A DNA stretch of 64,000 nt, from NCBI GenBank assembly GCA_023150935.1, contig JAKLJW010000001.1:186001-250000 (forward strand), given 5' to 3'. The stretch is from Candidatus Binatia bacterium (GTDB taxonomy: Bacteria; Desulfobacterota; Binatia; HRBIN30). The notes beneath the pieces were generated by a model. That model was given only the letters and a program-made list of their open reading frames with translations. It made no database searches and had not been told where the DNA came from. The position numbers and the translations under genes were made by a program. Positions 9,344 to 18,733 of this stretch are shown piece after piece. Position 1 is the stretch's first letter; each line of letters begins with the position of its first letter.

Positions 9344-10900
9344 ATGGCCAGAATTACACGCGCCCTCGTCAGCGTTAGCGACAAGACCGGTCTCGTCGAG
9401 TTCGCTCGTGGACTCCGCGAGTTCGGCGTCGAAATCCTCTCGACCGGCGGTACTGCCCGGCTGCTCGGCGATGCGGGCATCCCGGTGGTTCCGGTCAGCG
9501 CTTATACCGGGTCGCCCGAGATCCTCGACGGACGCGTGAAGACCCTGCATCCCAGGATCCACGGTGGACTGCTGGGGCGCCGAGACGATCCCACCCATCG
9601 GGAGCAGATGGCCGCCAACGCTATCGCGCCCATCGACATGGTGGTGGTCAATCTGTACCCGTTCGAGTCCACCGTGGCGCGCCCGGATTGCTCGCTTGCC
9701 GACGCCATCGAGAACATCGATATCGGCGGACCGTCCATGTTGCGCTCGGCGGCCAAGAATCACCGGGACGTCAGCGTGCTGGCCGATCCCGCGGACTACA
9801 CTGCGGTCCTCGAAGAGATGCGCGGCAGCGGTGGCGGGGTGTCAACGGAGACGAACGCCCGCCTGGCGCGCAAGGCCTTCCAGATGACCGCCCGGTACGA
9901 CGGAGCGATTGCCGACTACCTCGGGAGCCTCCAGGCAGGGGAGCGGATCGAGTTCGGCGAAACCATCCACATCGGCCTGCGCAAGGCGCAGGACCTGCGT
10001 TACGGCGAGAACCCGCACCAGGCGGCGGCGCTGTACGGCGACTTCTTCGCCGGCGTCGAGCAGCTCCACGGCAAGGAGCTGTCGTACAACAACATCGTCG
10101 ACATCAACGCGGCCATCTTCCTCATGCTCGAGTTCGCCGCCGACCGCGATGCGACAGTCGCCATCCTGAAGCACAATACGCCATGTGGGGTCGGCAGCGG
10201 TCCCACCGTGGTCGAAGCATATCGGCGCGCGTATCGGACCGATCCGGAGTCGCCCTTCGGCGGTATCGTCATCAGTAGCCGGGTGTGGGATCGCGAGCTG
10301 GCGCGTGAGGTGGACGAGATATTCACCGAGGTGTTGGTTGCGCCGGCGTTTACCGCTGACGCTCTGGAGGTGCTTCGCGAGAAGAAGAACCGGAGACTGA
10401 TGCGCTGGAACCCCGAAGTCGTCGCGGACCGGTACAGACGCGAGCTGCGCGGGGTGTTTGGCGGTGTGCTGGTGCAGGATGCCGACCGGGGGACCGAAGA
10501 TCCCAGCGGCGCGCGGGTGGTGACTCGACGGTCGCCCACGGCGCGGGAAGTGGCGGCAATGGCCTTCGGGCTCAAGGTGGTGAAGCACGTCAAGTCGAAC
10601 GCCATCGCCTTCGTAGCCAATGACCGCACTCTGGCGCTCGGCGGCGGAGCGACTTCGCGCGTCGATCCGGTTCACGCGGCCCGTGACAAGGCCGCCCGAG
10701 TCGGTGTCTCGCTTGCCGGGTCAGTGCTCGCCAGTGACGCTTTCTTCCCCTTCCCGGACGGTGTCGAGGTGGCCGCGGAGGCCGGTGCGGTGGCTATCGT
10801 TCAGCCCGGGGGCAGCGTGCGCGACGTCGAGGTGATCGCCGCGGCCGACCGCCTCGGCCTGGCGATGGTGTTTACCGGGGTTCGGCATTTTCGGCATTAA
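9344..10900 (+). CDS. purH: Bifunctional AICAR formyltransferase / IMP cyclohydrolase
   Basis: Performs the last two steps of IMP synthesis. 518 residues, normal length. The N-terminal IMP cyclohydrolase domain (residues 1-~195) has SVSDKTGLVEFA, ILSTGGTARLL and the NIDIGGPSMLR motif. The C-terminal AICAR transformylase domain has the catalytic KHNTPCGVG with Lys/His. The start ATG at 9344 follows GGGGGAG, while the frame is open 93 bp further upstream without homology. Divergent from thiSGE. It is followed 118 bp later by purD on the same strand. Confidence 0.96.
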   Translation: MARITRALVSVSDKTGLVEFARGLREFGVEILSTGGTARLLGDAGIPVVPVSAYTGSPEILDGRVKTLHPRIHGGLLGRRDDPTHREQMAANAIAPIDMVVVNLYPFESTVARPDCSLADAIENIDIGGPSMLRSAAKNHRDVSVLADPADYTAVLEEMRGSGGGVSTETNARLARKAFQMTARYDGAIADYLGSLQAGERIEFGETIHIGLRKAQDLRYGENPHQAAALYGDFFAGVEQLHGKELSYNNIVDINAAIFLMLEFAADRDATVAILKHNTPCGVGSGPTVVEAYRRAYRTDPESPFGGIVISSRVWDRELAREVDEIFTEVLVAPAFTADALEVLREKKNRRLMRWNPEVVADRYRRELRGVFGGVLVQDADRGTEDPSGARVVTRRSPTAREVAAMAFGLKVVKHVKSNAIAFVANDRTLALGGGATSRVDPVHAARDKAARVGVSLAGSVLASDAFFPFPDGVEVAAEAGAVAIVQPGGSVRDVEVIAAADRLGLAMVFTGVRHFRH

Positions 10901-11018
10901 GTTCGCGCGGCCGGACGAACGGTATACGCAGACGAGACGAGCGGCCGTGGACGAACAACGAACGACTACGAACTGACGCCGTGCGGCCAACCCCCAACCA
11001 TCGATCATCAGGCTCAGT

Positions 11019-12296
11019 ATGAACATTCTTGTCATCGGAAGCGGTGGGCGGGAACACGCACTGGCGTGGCGGATCCGTCAATCGCCGCGGGTTCAGCGCG
11101 TTTACGCGGCACCCGGCAATGCGGGCATAGCCGAGGTCGCCGACCTGGTGCCGCTGGCTGTCGACGATATCGCCGGGCTGGTGCGCTTCGCGTTCGACGC
11201 CCGCATCGACCTGACCGTGGTCGGGCCCGAACTGCCGTTGACCCTGGGCATCGTCGACGAATTCGAGCGCCATGGTCTGCGCATCTTCGGGCCGCGGCGC
11301 GCTGCCGCTCAGCTGGAAGGGAGTAAGGCGTTCACCAAGGAGTTACTGCGCCGGCACGGCGTCCCCACCGGTTATTTCGGTGTCTTCGACGATCCGGACG
11401 ACGCCGTGCGGTATATCCGCGAGGTCGGTGCGCCGATTGTCGTCAAGGCGGACGGGCTCGCCGCCGGCAAGGGTGTGCTGCTCTGCCAGACGTTGGGGGA
11501 GGCCGAAGAGGCGATTAACGAGCTGATGCGGACCAGGCTGTTCGGTGACGCGGGCAAGCGGGTTGTTGTCGAGGAACTCCTCGAGGGCGAGGAGGTGTCC
11601 TTCATGGCTGTGACCGACGGCAGTACGGTACTGCCACTGGCAACGTCGCAGGACCACAAGCGGGCTTACGACGGCGACACCGGACCGAATACAGGCGGCA
11701 TGGGCGCGTATTCCCCGGCGCCGATCGTCACGCCGGAACTGCAGGCGCGCATCCTGCGCGAAATCATGGAGCCGGTGGTCCACGCCCTGCGAGCCGGCGG
11801 GGTCGAGTACAAGGGTGTGCTCTACGCCGGTTTGATGATTGGTGCCGCGGGGCCCAAAGTCCTGGAATTCAATGTGCGGCTCGGGGATCCGGAGTGCCAG
11901 CCCTTGATGCTGCGCCTGCGGAGCGATCTGGTGGATCTGATGGAAGCCTGCATCGACGGGCGTCTTGCCGGTCACGAGGTCGATTGGGATCCCCGCGCCG
12001 CCGTATGCGTGGTGCTCGCTGCCGGAGGGTACCCGGGGACGATCGACCGGGGGCGGGTAATTCACGGGCTGGAGGCCGCGGGTGCCTGGCGCAACGGGGT
12101 GGTTTTTCACAGCGGCACGGCGCGCTACGACGGGGAGGTGGTCACCAGCGGTGGTCGTGTGCTGGGCGTGACTGCCCTCGGAGATACGGTCAAAGCGGCG
12201 GTTGACGAGGCTTATGCCATGGTAAGTCGAATCCGCTGGGACGGCATGCACTATCGGCGCGATATCGCGCACCGGGCACTGGAGGCGGAAGGATGA
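11019..12296 (+). CDS. purD: Phosphoribosylamine-glycine ligase (GAR synthetase)
   Basis: ATP-grasp ligase joining phosphoribosylamine and glycine in purine synthesis. 425 residues, normal length. The N-terminal domain begins [15 protein letters not shown], the ATP-grasp core contains [13 protein letters not shown] near residue 142, and [20 protein letters not shown] and [11 protein letters not shown] are the family signatures. The stop overlaps the purE start (ATGA at 12293), so translation of the two is probably coupled. Confidence 0.96.
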   Translation: MNILVIGSGGREHALAWRIRQSPRVQRVYAAPGNAGIAEVADLVPLAVDDIAGLVRFAFDARIDLTVVGPELPLTLGIVDEFERHGLRIFGPRRAAAQLEGSKAFTKELLRRHGVPTGYFGVFDDPDDAVRYIREVGAPIVVKADGLAAGKGVLLCQTLGEAEEAINELMRTRLFGDAGKRVVVEELLEGEEVSFMAVTDGSTVLPLATSQDHKRAYDGDTGPNTGGMGAYSPAPIVTPELQARILREIMEPVVHALRAGGVEYKGVLYAGLMIGAAGPKVLEFNVRLGDPECQPLMLRLRSDLVDLMEACIDGRLAGHEVDWDPRAAVCVVLAAGGYPGTIDRGRVIHGLEAAGAWRNGVVFHSGTARYDGEVVTSGGRVLGVTALGDTVKAAVDEAYAMVSRIRWDGMHYRRDIAHRALEAEG

Positions 12297-12808
12297 CGGA
12301 CGGCGCCGCAATAGTTGGCATCTTGATGGGCAGCGACAGCGACTGGGCGGTAATGTCCGCGGCCGCGGAGCGGTTGCGGGCACTCGATGTCCCGCACGAG
12401 GTCATGGTGCTGTCGGCGCATCGTTCGCCCCAGCGCACCGCCGAGTACGCAACCGGCGCCCGGGCGCGTGGTCTACGGGTGATCATTGCCGGCGCCGGCA
12501 TGGCCGCACACCTTGCGGGCGTGGTTGCAGCGCATACGACGCTGCCGGTCATCGGCGTGCCGCTTGACGCCGGCAGCCTCGCGGGGCTCGACGCATTACT
12601 GGCGACCGTGCAGATGCCTCCCGGTATTCCCGTCGCGACGGTTGCAATCGGAAAAGCCGGCGCGGACAACGCCGCTATTCTGGCCGCGCAGATCCTCGCG
12701 CTCTCGGATGCGGCTCTGGCGGCGCGTCTCGAGGCGCTCAAACTCACTCTGGCGCAACAGGTGGAAGAGAAGGATGCGCGCCTGCAGCAAGAGCGTGCGG
12801 GCCGCTGA
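12293..12808 (+). CDS. purE: N5-carboxyaminoimidazole ribonucleotide mutase (class I PurE)
   Basis: Converts N5-CAIR to CAIR in purine synthesis. 171 residues, as usual for class I Pur[10 protein letters not shown] at the N-terminus, LSAHRSPQR (active-site Ser-His-Arg) near residue 42, [18 protein letters not shown] and the [21 protein letters not shown] segment are all present. The start overlaps the purD stop by 4 bp and the 3' end overlaps the tsaC start by 35 bp. A class I PurE normally needs PurK, which is not in the window. Confidence 0.95.
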   Translation: MTDGAAIVGILMGSDSDWAVMSAAAERLRALDVPHEVMVLSAHRSPQRTAEYATGARARGLRVIIAGAGMAAHLAGVVAAHTTLPVIGVPLDAGSLAGLDALLATVQMPPGIPVATVAIGKAGADNAAILAAQILALSDAALAARLEALKLTLAQQVEEKDARLQQERAGR

Positions 12809-13460
12809 CGGGGACGGTGTCAGGACCGCGGTGCGCGTACTGGCGGAGGGCGGGCTGGTCGTGTACCCCACGGAAACCCTGTACGGATTGGGCGTCGACG
12901 CGACCAATGCCAACGCCGTCGACCGCCTGGTCGCGCTGAAGGGGCGCGAAACGGGCAAGCCGATCGCCTTGCTGGTGGCGGACCGTCCGATGGCCGAATC
13001 GGTGGTGCGCGCGATAACGCCGATCGCGGATGTGCTGATGCGGAGATTCTGGCCGGGCCCCCTGACGATCGTCCTCGATGCCGATCCGGCGCTGCCCCGG
13101 CCGCTAAGTGCGGGGACGGGAACGATCGGCTTGCGGGTGTCGAGCCACCCGACGGCAACTGCCCTCGTACGGGAGCTGGCACGGCCCGTCACCGCATCGA
13201 GCGCCAACCCCGCCGGCTGCGGTCCGCCAACTTGTGTCTCGGAGGCCATGGGATATTTTGCGGAAGCCGTGGAACTGTACCTCGACGGCGGGCGGGTGCC
13301 CGGACAGCCGCCGTCGACGGTCGTCGATGTCCGCGGGGACACGTTACGTATCTTGCGTCCGGGCGCGGTGTCTGCGGACGCACTCCACGCCGCGGTCGGT
13401 GCGCGTTCGGCGGTGCTGCCGGCGCCGAGAAACCGGAGACGGATGTCCCCGAGAAAGTAG
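12774..13460 (+). CDS. tsaC: L-threonylcarbamoyladenylate synthase (Sua5/YrdC/TsaC family)
   Basis: Makes threonylcarbamoyl-AMP for the t6A modification at position 37 of ANN-decoding tRNAs. About 228 residues with a single YrdC domain and no Sua5 C-terminal domain. Motifs: [48 protein letters not shown] and TASSANPAG. Start is either ATG 12774 (inside purE, preceded by GGAAGAGAAGG) or GTG 12795; I cannot decide between them. The stop TAG is followed 2 bp later by the DUF1015 start. Confidence 0.9.
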   Translation: MRACSKSVRAADGDGVRTAVRVLAEGGLVVYPTETLYGLGVDATNANAVDRLVALKGRETGKPIALLVADRPMAESVVRAITPIADVLMRRFWPGPLTIVLDADPALPRPLSAGTGTIGLRVSSHPTATALVRELARPVTASSANPAGCGPPTCVSEAMGYFAEAVELYLDGGRVPGQPPSTVVDVRGDTLRILRPGAVSADALHAAVGARSAVLPAPRNRRRMSPRK

Positions 13461-13462
13461 AT

Positions 13463-14743
13463 GTGGTCGTGGCAATCCTTCGCCCCTTTCGTCCCTTGCG
13501 TTACAACCCGGCGCTCGTGCCCAATCTGGCCGCGGTGGTGGCGCCGCCCTACGACGTCATCACCCCGACGCAGCGCGACGCTCTGTACGAACGCGACCCT
13601 CACAACGTTGTGCGGCTCATCCTGAATCGCAGCGACGATCCGTACGCGGCGGCGGCGGCCAACCTCGAAGACTGGCGCCGCGAGAAGATCCTGATCCAGG
13701 ACGACGAGCCGGCCATCGGCTACCATGTCGAGCACTTCACCCTGCCCGATGGCGAACGGCGCACCCGCACGGGCATTCTCGCTGCGGTTCGGCTGGAGGA
13801 CTTCGATAGCGGCGTCGTCCGGCCGCACGAGCGCACATTCGCCAGACCGAAGGAAGACCGGCTGCGACTGATCAGGGCGTGCCGAACCAATCTGAGCGCC
13901 GTCTTCGGCATGGTTGGCGGCAACGCCGATGCCCTCGAACCGCTGCGCGGCGAGGCGATGCGTCGCCACCCCGATGTCGAGGTGCACGACGACCTTGGTG
14001 TCGGACACCGGCTATGGTTCGTCCGCCAGACCGACGCGATCGCGGCGGTGACGACCGCTCTGGCGGAAGCGACAGTGTTTATCGCCGACGGCCATCATCG
14101 CTACGAGACGGCTCTCGCGTACCGCGACCTGCGCCGCGCCGAAGGGGTGACCGGCCCGGGAGCGCCGAGCAACTTCGTGCTCATGTACCTCGCCTGTACG
14201 GCCGATCCGGGACTGGTAATCCTGCCAACTCATCGGGTGTTGGGCGGGCCGGCGGCGCCGCCGGCGGCGGTCATACTCGAACGCCTGCAGGCGCATTTCT
14301 CGCTCGAGCGGGTCCCGCAAGCGGCCATGAGCCAGCGACTGGCCGAAGGGGCGCGGGGGAAGCAATTCGGGGTTGTGCTGGCCGAGCAGGGCGACGGCCT
14401 GGTGGCGTCCGTTCGCGACGAAGCGCGCGTGAGCCGATACCTGGACGATCTTCATTCCTCGGTGCGGTCGCTCGACGTGGCCATTCTCGATAGCGCGGTC
14501 TTGCGCGGACTGCTCGGCATCGACTGCGCGGCCGCGGCGCAGCAGGGGTGGCTGACCTACACCCACGACGCCGGGGCGGCCATCGCGGCGGTCGCCGGCG
14601 GCGCGACGGCGGCGTTCCTGATGAGTGCGCCCCGGGTAGAGGACGTGGTTACGGTGTGTATGGCCGGGCAGACCATGCCGCAGAAGTCGACTTACTTCCA
14701 CCCAAAGCTCCTCACCGGGCTGATGTTCCACGTCCTCGATTGA
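13463..14743 (+). CDS. DUF1015 family protein
   Basis: About 426 residues, the usual length for DUF1015, a widespread family without established biochemistry. The start is highly typical: LRPFRPLRYNP, then VVAPPYDVITPTQRDAL. Later ERTFARPKEDRLRL, IADGHHRYETALAYRD (His-His near residue 210) and the C-terminal MPQKSTYFHPKLLTGL close the family pattern. GTG starts at 13463 or 13469 fit the domain boundary, with GAGAAAG just upstream. It is the last gene of the purD-purE-tsaC-DUF1015 block, so co-transcription is likely. Confidence 0.85.
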   Translation: MVVAILRPFRPLRYNPALVPNLAAVVAPPYDVITPTQRDALYERDPHNVVRLILNRSDDPYAAAAANLEDWRREKILIQDDEPAIGYHVEHFTLPDGERRTRTGILAAVRLEDFDSGVVRPHERTFARPKEDRLRLIRACRTNLSAVFGMVGGNADALEPLRGEAMRRHPDVEVHDDLGVGHRLWFVRQTDAIAAVTTALAEATVFIADGHHRYETALAYRDLRRAEGVTGPGAPSNFVLMYLACTADPGLVILPTHRVLGGPAAPPAAVILERLQAHFSLERVPQAAMSQRLAEGARGKQFGVVLAEQGDGLVASVRDEARVSRYLDDLHSSVRSLDVAILDSAVLRGLLGIDCAAAAQQGWLTYTHDAGAAIAAVAGGATAAFLMSAPRVEDVVTVCMAGQTMPQKSTYFHPKLLTGLMFHVLD

Positions 14744-15059
14744 ATCCGTCAGGTCGGTTGCGGCTCGGAGAAACACGTTGGCAGTCGGCCGAGGCACAGG
14801 CCGAACGATCAGGTGTGCCTCCCAGCCTGTTGGCGGCGGGCGAGTTCTTTCATTGACAAAGGGAGTCCAGCGAGGGTACACAGTCCTGCAAAAGGGAGTA
14901 GGGGTGCAACGGCGGCCGGAAGCGACTGCGTGGGACAGGGGGAAAGGGCCGTGTTCCGACGCGGGATCGGAGTGGCGCAAAGGTTACGGTTGGAGGCTTT
15001 GCGACGATTGAAGGAAGTTCAGGGGAATCTGACTTCGGGAGCGGACACGAGGGGGGGAC
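14744..15059 (+). other. 316-bp leader region upstream of the surface-protein genes
   Basis: No convincing gene. It holds a small hairpin after the DUF1015 stop (TCGGCC at 14785 with GGCCGA at 14799), a possible promoter at 14853-14882, and a perfect CGCAAAG/CTTTGCG inverted repeat (14976-14982 with 14997-15003, 14-nt loop) in what would be a ~170-nt 5' leader. I compared it by eye with the c-di-GMP and cobalamin riboswitch consensus and did not find a match. Confidence 0.4.
14853..14882 (+). promoter_or_regulatory. Possible sigma70-like promoter
   Basis: A perfect TTGACA (14853-14858) is followed after 18 bp by TACACA (14877-14882), a weak match to TATAAT. It points at the small secreted protein and thioester-domain gene. 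No experimental support. Confidence 0.3.
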
Positions 15060-15347
15060 ATGACTGGACGAATTGGGCGTGGAGAGAAGCCGAGCGGCCG
15101 CGGCTGTATCGCAGCGGGTGTCGTGCTGTATGTGGCTTTGCTGTTGTTTGGGGGCCAATCGGCGTCGGCCGTGGTCAATCCGACACCGACGCCGGCAGTG
15201 CGACCGCGGGTGGAAACCGAACGACTCGCACCGGCAAAGGGCGCGTCTCGATTTTCCGCATCCCTTGCAGATGCTTCGCCGGCGTTGGGACGGCGAGGGG
15301 ACGATAACTCATTAAACGCTGGGGGCGTCGCTGCCCGGAGTCGCTGA
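15060..15347 (+). CDS. Small secreted hypothetical protein
   Basis: 95 residues. A positively charged N-terminus is followed by a hydrophobic segment at about residues 17-32 (IAAGVVLYVALLLFGG) and a likely signal-peptidase site at SASA|VV. The mature part is about 57 residues, Pro/Ala/Arg-rich, with PTPTPAVRP just after the cleavage site. The ATG is preceded by a run of seven G (ribosome site). It lies 10 bp upstream of the thioester-protein gene, so the two may be co-expressed. No recognisable domain; it could be a leader or accessory peptide for the surface protein, or spurious. Confidence 0.45.
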   Translation: MTGRIGRGEKPSGRGCIAAGVVLYVALLLFGGQSASAVVNPTPTPAVRPRVETERLAPAKGASRFSASLADASPALGRRGDDNSLNAGGVAARSR

Positions 15348-15357
15348 GGAGGAATCG

Positions 15358-18195
15358 ATGACGCAAGTTGTTCGAACTGCTCTCGTTGCTGCTGGCGTCA
15401 CCATCTCGCTCGCCGTCATGTCCGGGCGGACGATGGCGACATGTTCAGGGGGCGCGACCGGCGAGTTGACCGGCACAGGTCGCGGCGAAGGCGTGAGCGG
15501 TACCCTTAACGGAAGCCCACACTCCGCCGGCTTTGCGGGGGTCATTCGAGCTACGATCAATGGAGTTCCGAACGTACCGACTTTCTGCATCAACCTGCTG
15601 AATCCGATTTCCGTCGGCGACTGCTTCAACGCTGGAGGACCGACGTCGCCGCATGTCACCTGGCTGCTGAATCACGGGTATGGACCGGACGATAACGTGC
15701 CGGGCACCACGGCGGAGAAGAACGCCGAGAACGCCGCGCGGCAAGCCGCCGTGTGGTACTTCTCCGACGGGTTCATCACCACCGACTCGCACCAGACACG
15801 GGTGCAGGCGATCATCAACGGCGTGCCGGCAAACCCCGATCCACAGGCGGACGTGCCGCAGATGAATCTCGGCCCGGCGTCGTCCGTCCTCGCCCTCCCG
15901 GACGACACCGTACAGGCTCTCATCGTTAACGTCACACTCGGAGGCCAGCCGCTGGTGGGCCAGGTCGTCAATCTGAGCGCGACCTTCGGTACGTTGAGTT
16001 CGGGTACCGTGACCACTGACGGGTCAGGTGCCGCGAGCTTCACGCTTACAAATACGGCCGGCACGCCCGGCACGGCTACCGTTACGGCCACCTTTACCGG
16101 CGCGTTGCCGGCGGGAACCATCTTCGAGCCGGTTGTGTCGGGTAAGCAGCGATTGGTGCTCGCCACGTCGGCGAACGCGGTCGTGGTCGCGGATGCGACG
16201 GTTCAGTGGGTTAACGGCGGCACGATCGTTGCCCACAAATTCCTGGACGCTGACGCCGATGGCACGCAGGATCCCGACGAGCCGAACCTCGCCAGCTGGA
16301 CCATGCGCCTGTATGCCTGCGACCCGGCCTGCGACGGGTTGGGTTGCAGTCTGCTCACCTCCTTGACAACCGACTCCAACGGCAACGCCAACTTCGGTAG
16401 CCGTCCGGCCGGTTGTTACCGGGTGGACGAGGTCTTCCCTGCACCTGCACCGGGACACCACAACTGGCGCAACGTAACCGATGCGTCACAGCTCTTCACG
16501 TTGGCGAGCAATCAGGGCGTGCAGGTCGTTTTCGGCAACATCATCGATTCGGTGATCGTGGTGCAGAAGTTCAACGACCTCGACGGCGACGGAATGCAGG
16601 ATGGCAACGAGCTGTTCCACAACGGCTGGCTCATGATGCTGCACCGTCTGGTGAACGGTAGCTGGATTCCGCTGCGCCAGGGTTTGACGGTCGACGGTCA
16701 GGTTGTATTCTCGGATCTCCCGGGGGGACACTACCGGATCGAGGAGGAGCAGCGTTCCGGGTGGTGGAACACCACGCCGGGTAATCCGTACGAGCTGGAC
16801 CTTGCCCCGGATAGCATCGTGACAGTTACGTTCGGCAATATGCCAGACTGCGACGACAACAACGCTTGCACGGATGACAGCTACGATCAGGGCGTGCAGG
16901 CTTGTGTGCACACGCCGCTTTCCGGGCCGGCGTGCGACGACGGCACTGCCTGCACCCAGACCGACACCTGTCAGAACGGCACCTGTGTCGGTAGCAATCC
17001 TGTTGTCTGCACGGCCCTCGATCAGTGCCATGTCGCCGGTACGTGCGCTCCGAACACCGGGCTGTGCAGCAATCCGACTGCACCCGAAAACACCCCCTGC
17101 AACGATGGCAGCCCGGTCACCGAGCAGGATCGATGCGTGAGTGGTGTCTGTGTGGGAACGCCACCCTGCGACGATAATAACGCCTGCAATGGCATCGAGA
17201 CCCCGAACGGACTGGGCGGCTGCCTGCCCGGCGTACCGCTCCTCTGCGATGACGGCGATGCCTGCAACGGCGTCGAGACCTGCAACCCCTCCAGCGGGTG
17301 TCAGGCAGGGACGCCGCCAACGTGCGACGACGGCGACGTGTGCAACGGCACCGAAACCTGCGACGCGCAGCTCGGCTGCCGGAACGGTGCGCCGCTCGTG
17401 TGCTCCGACGGTATAGCGTGCAACGGCATCGAGACCTGCGACGCCACTGCAGGCTGCCTCCCGGGGACGCCGGTGGATTGCTCCGCGTTTGTCGATACGT
17501 GCCACGATGCCGCCTGTGGCGAGCCGGATGGTGCGTGCGTGGTGACCCAGAAGATAGACGGGTTCGCTTGTGACGACGACGACGTCTGCACGTTGAACGA
17601 TCGCTGCATTGCCGGCGTGTGCACGGGTGCGACCACCGGCGATACCGACGGTGACGGTTATTGCGACCTGCAGGAACAACAGGCGCAGTGCAACATCACC
17701 GATCCGCGAGAGATCCCTCCGCAACCGACGACTTACGCGGGAGGACGGGTGGCCGGCCCCGGCGAGATTCTGCTTACCTTCCACGCGCCGCTTGACCGTG
17801 ACGTCCCGGTGGCTACGGACCCCAGTTGCGCGACCGTCGGGGTCTGCAACGCAACGAGCGGGTTCTGTACGGCGGGACGCATCTCCGATCCTTGCGATGT
17901 CGACGCCGACTGCAACTTGCCGAGTGGGACCTGCCGGGTGGTGGTCAACTACGCCTCGACACCCAGCCCGGTTCCCGATCTGGCGCTTATCGACGTCCAG
18001 CTCGTCGGTCGAGTGAGGTTGCCGAAAGAGTCGATCCTCGCTCTGTTCCAGCCGGTAACTCCCGGTTGCACACGCAAGGTCGACGTTCCCGTAGGCGCGC
18101 CCGGCTTCAAGAAGACGGGAGTTCTGTTCAAGGCACAGGGCACAACCGGCGGCAAGCTACGCAAGGACAGGGACCTGATACGCTATAAGGAATAG
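15358..18195 (+). CDS. Secreted surface protein: thioester (TQXA-like) domain, Ig/SdrD-B repeats, Cys-rich repeats
   Basis: 945 residues, signal peptide at 1-27 (SLAVMSGRTMA). Residues ~55-140 look like a thioester domain: Cys77 in PTFCINLL and Gln129 in ARQAAVWYF match the Cys and QxAIW partners that form the internal thioester in Gram-positive covalent adhesins. Then comes a bacterial Ig-like domain (~175-265), two SdrD-B-like domains (VAHKFLDADADGTQDPDEPN near 290 and VVQKFNDLDGDGMQDGNE near 400), and a Cys-rich zone (~498-790) of CDDGDxCNGxETCD units. The C-terminus is a beta-rich domain ending KLRKDRDLIRYKE. GGAGGAAT precedes the ATG. An adhesin role is inferred from the family. There is no LPXTG sorting signal. 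Confidence 0.8.
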   Translation: MTQVVRTALVAAGVTISLAVMSGRTMATCSGGATGELTGTGRGEGVSGTLNGSPHSAGFAGVIRATINGVPNVPTFCINLLNPISVGDCFNAGGPTSPHVTWLLNHGYGPDDNVPGTTAEKNAENAARQAAVWYFSDGFITTDSHQTRVQAIINGVPANPDPQADVPQMNLGPASSVLALPDDTVQALIVNVTLGGQPLVGQVVNLSATFGTLSSGTVTTDGSGAASFTLTNTAGTPGTATVTATFTGALPAGTIFEPVVSGKQRLVLATSANAVVVADATVQWVNGGTIVAHKFLDADADGTQDPDEPNLASWTMRLYACDPACDGLGCSLLTSLTTDSNGNANFGSRPAGCYRVDEVFPAPAPGHHNWRNVTDASQLFTLASNQGVQVVFGNIIDSVIVVQKFNDLDGDGMQDGNELFHNGWLMMLHRLVNGSWIPLRQGLTVDGQVVFSDLPGGHYRIEEEQRSGWWNTTPGNPYELDLAPDSIVTVTFGNMPDCDDNNACTDDSYDQGVQACVHTPLSGPACDDGTACTQTDTCQNGTCVGSNPVVCTALDQCHVAGTCAPNTGLCSNPTAPENTPCNDGSPVTEQDRCVSGVCVGTPPCDDNNACNGIETPNGLGGCLPGVPLLCDDGDACNGVETCNPSSGCQAGTPPTCDDGDVCNGTETCDAQLGCRNGAPLVCSDGIACNGIETCDATAGCLPGTPVDCSAFVDTCHDAACGEPDGACVVTQKIDGFACDDDDVCTLNDRCIAGVCTGATTGDTDGDGYCDLQEQQAQCNITDPREIPPQPTTYAGGRVAGPGEILLTFHAPLDRDVPVATDPSCATVGVCNATSGFCTAGRISDPCDVDADCNLPSGTCRVVVNYASTPSPVPDLALIDVQLVGRVRLPKESILALFQPVTPGCTRKVDVPVGAPGFKKTGVLFKAQGTTGGKLRKDRDLIRYKE

Positions 18196-18214
18196 CGACG
18201 GGTCCACCCGTCGC
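18195..18214 (+). terminator. Candidate terminator hairpin
   Basis: A perfect 9-bp inverted repeat, GCGACGGGT and ACCCGTCGC separated by CC, starts at the last base of the thioester-protein stop codon. No T-run follows. The position directly after the stop makes termination or mRNA 3' protection likely. Confidence 0.5.
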
Positions 18215-18259
18215 GGGCCGAATCGGATGGGTGTCGGTGGAACCGTCGTCGGCAATCGC

Positions 18260-18270
18260 GGGGGGGGGGG
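18260..18270. repeat. Homopolymeric tract of 11 G
   Basis: An 11-G run lies 7 bp upstream of the ATG chosen for the YkgJ gene, and inside the frame if translation starts at the upstream ATG (18227). Tracts of this size can slip during replication. Confidence 0.8.
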
Positions 18271-18277
18271 CGGTGGG

Positions 18278-18733
18278 ATGACCGATGCGGTGGGAGAATG
18301 TAACGCTTGCGGGGCGTGCTGTCGGGTCTTGATGCTCCAACGCTCCCCGGACGAGATCCGCGCGATGGCGGCGGTGACGTCTGTCCTCGGCATCCCCTCC
18401 GATATGACTTTCGCGGCCGCGCACTGGCGCCTGCTCAGCCGCGAGGAGGCAGAGCACCGTAATCCGTTCTACGTGAACCGCCTGCCAGCCGAGGTGTTCT
18501 TCTATTCCTGCGACCGGGTGGGCGCCGATGGCAAATGTCAGGCATACGAGGATCGCCCACTCGTCTGCCGCGGTTACCCGTGGTACGACCAGCCGGTGCG
18601 TAACCTGCCCCTCCCGCATCCGGAGTGCGGCTACCAGATCGACATCCAGGCCGCGTGCGGTGGTTGCGCGACCGGGAGAAAGAATCTCCCGCCCGCGGGT
18701 GACCCGGAGGCTGGGGCCGATCGCGCGGGTTAG
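18278..18733 (+). CDS. YkgJ family cysteine-cluster protein
   Basis: 151 residues from ATG 18278 (168 from 18227). Eight conserved cysteines typical of the CxxCxxCC zinc/iron-sulfur family: CNACGACC at the N-terminus, YSCDRVGADGKCQAYEDRPLVCRGYP-type segment in the middle and CGGCATG near the C-terminus. Family members are thought to bind metal; function is unsettled. The ATG at 18278 starts directly at the conserved domain. The upstream alternative adds a poly-Gly stretch encoded by the G-run. The stop overlaps the convergent DUF3303-like gene by 4 bp. Confidence 0.8.
   Translation: MTDAVGECNACGACCRVLMLQRSPDEIRAMAAVTSVLGIPSDMTFAAAHWRLLSREEAEHRNPFYVNRLPAEVFFYSCDRVGADGKCQAYEDRPLVCRGYPWYDQPVRNLPLPHPECGYQIDIQAACGGCATGRKNLPPAGDPEAGADRAG

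Noticed and set aside
12596-14008. 470-codon minus-strand frame across tsaC and DUF1015
   Set aside because: Both plus-strand genes have clear family motifs throughout; the frame is their shadow.
17150-17480. Periodic repeats that might suggest a CRISPR array or minisatellite
   Set aside because: Period follows the coding Cys-rich units of the thioester protein; no spacer structure. The same holds for the Thr-Pro tracts and the Ala/Gln gene. No CRISPR array seen.
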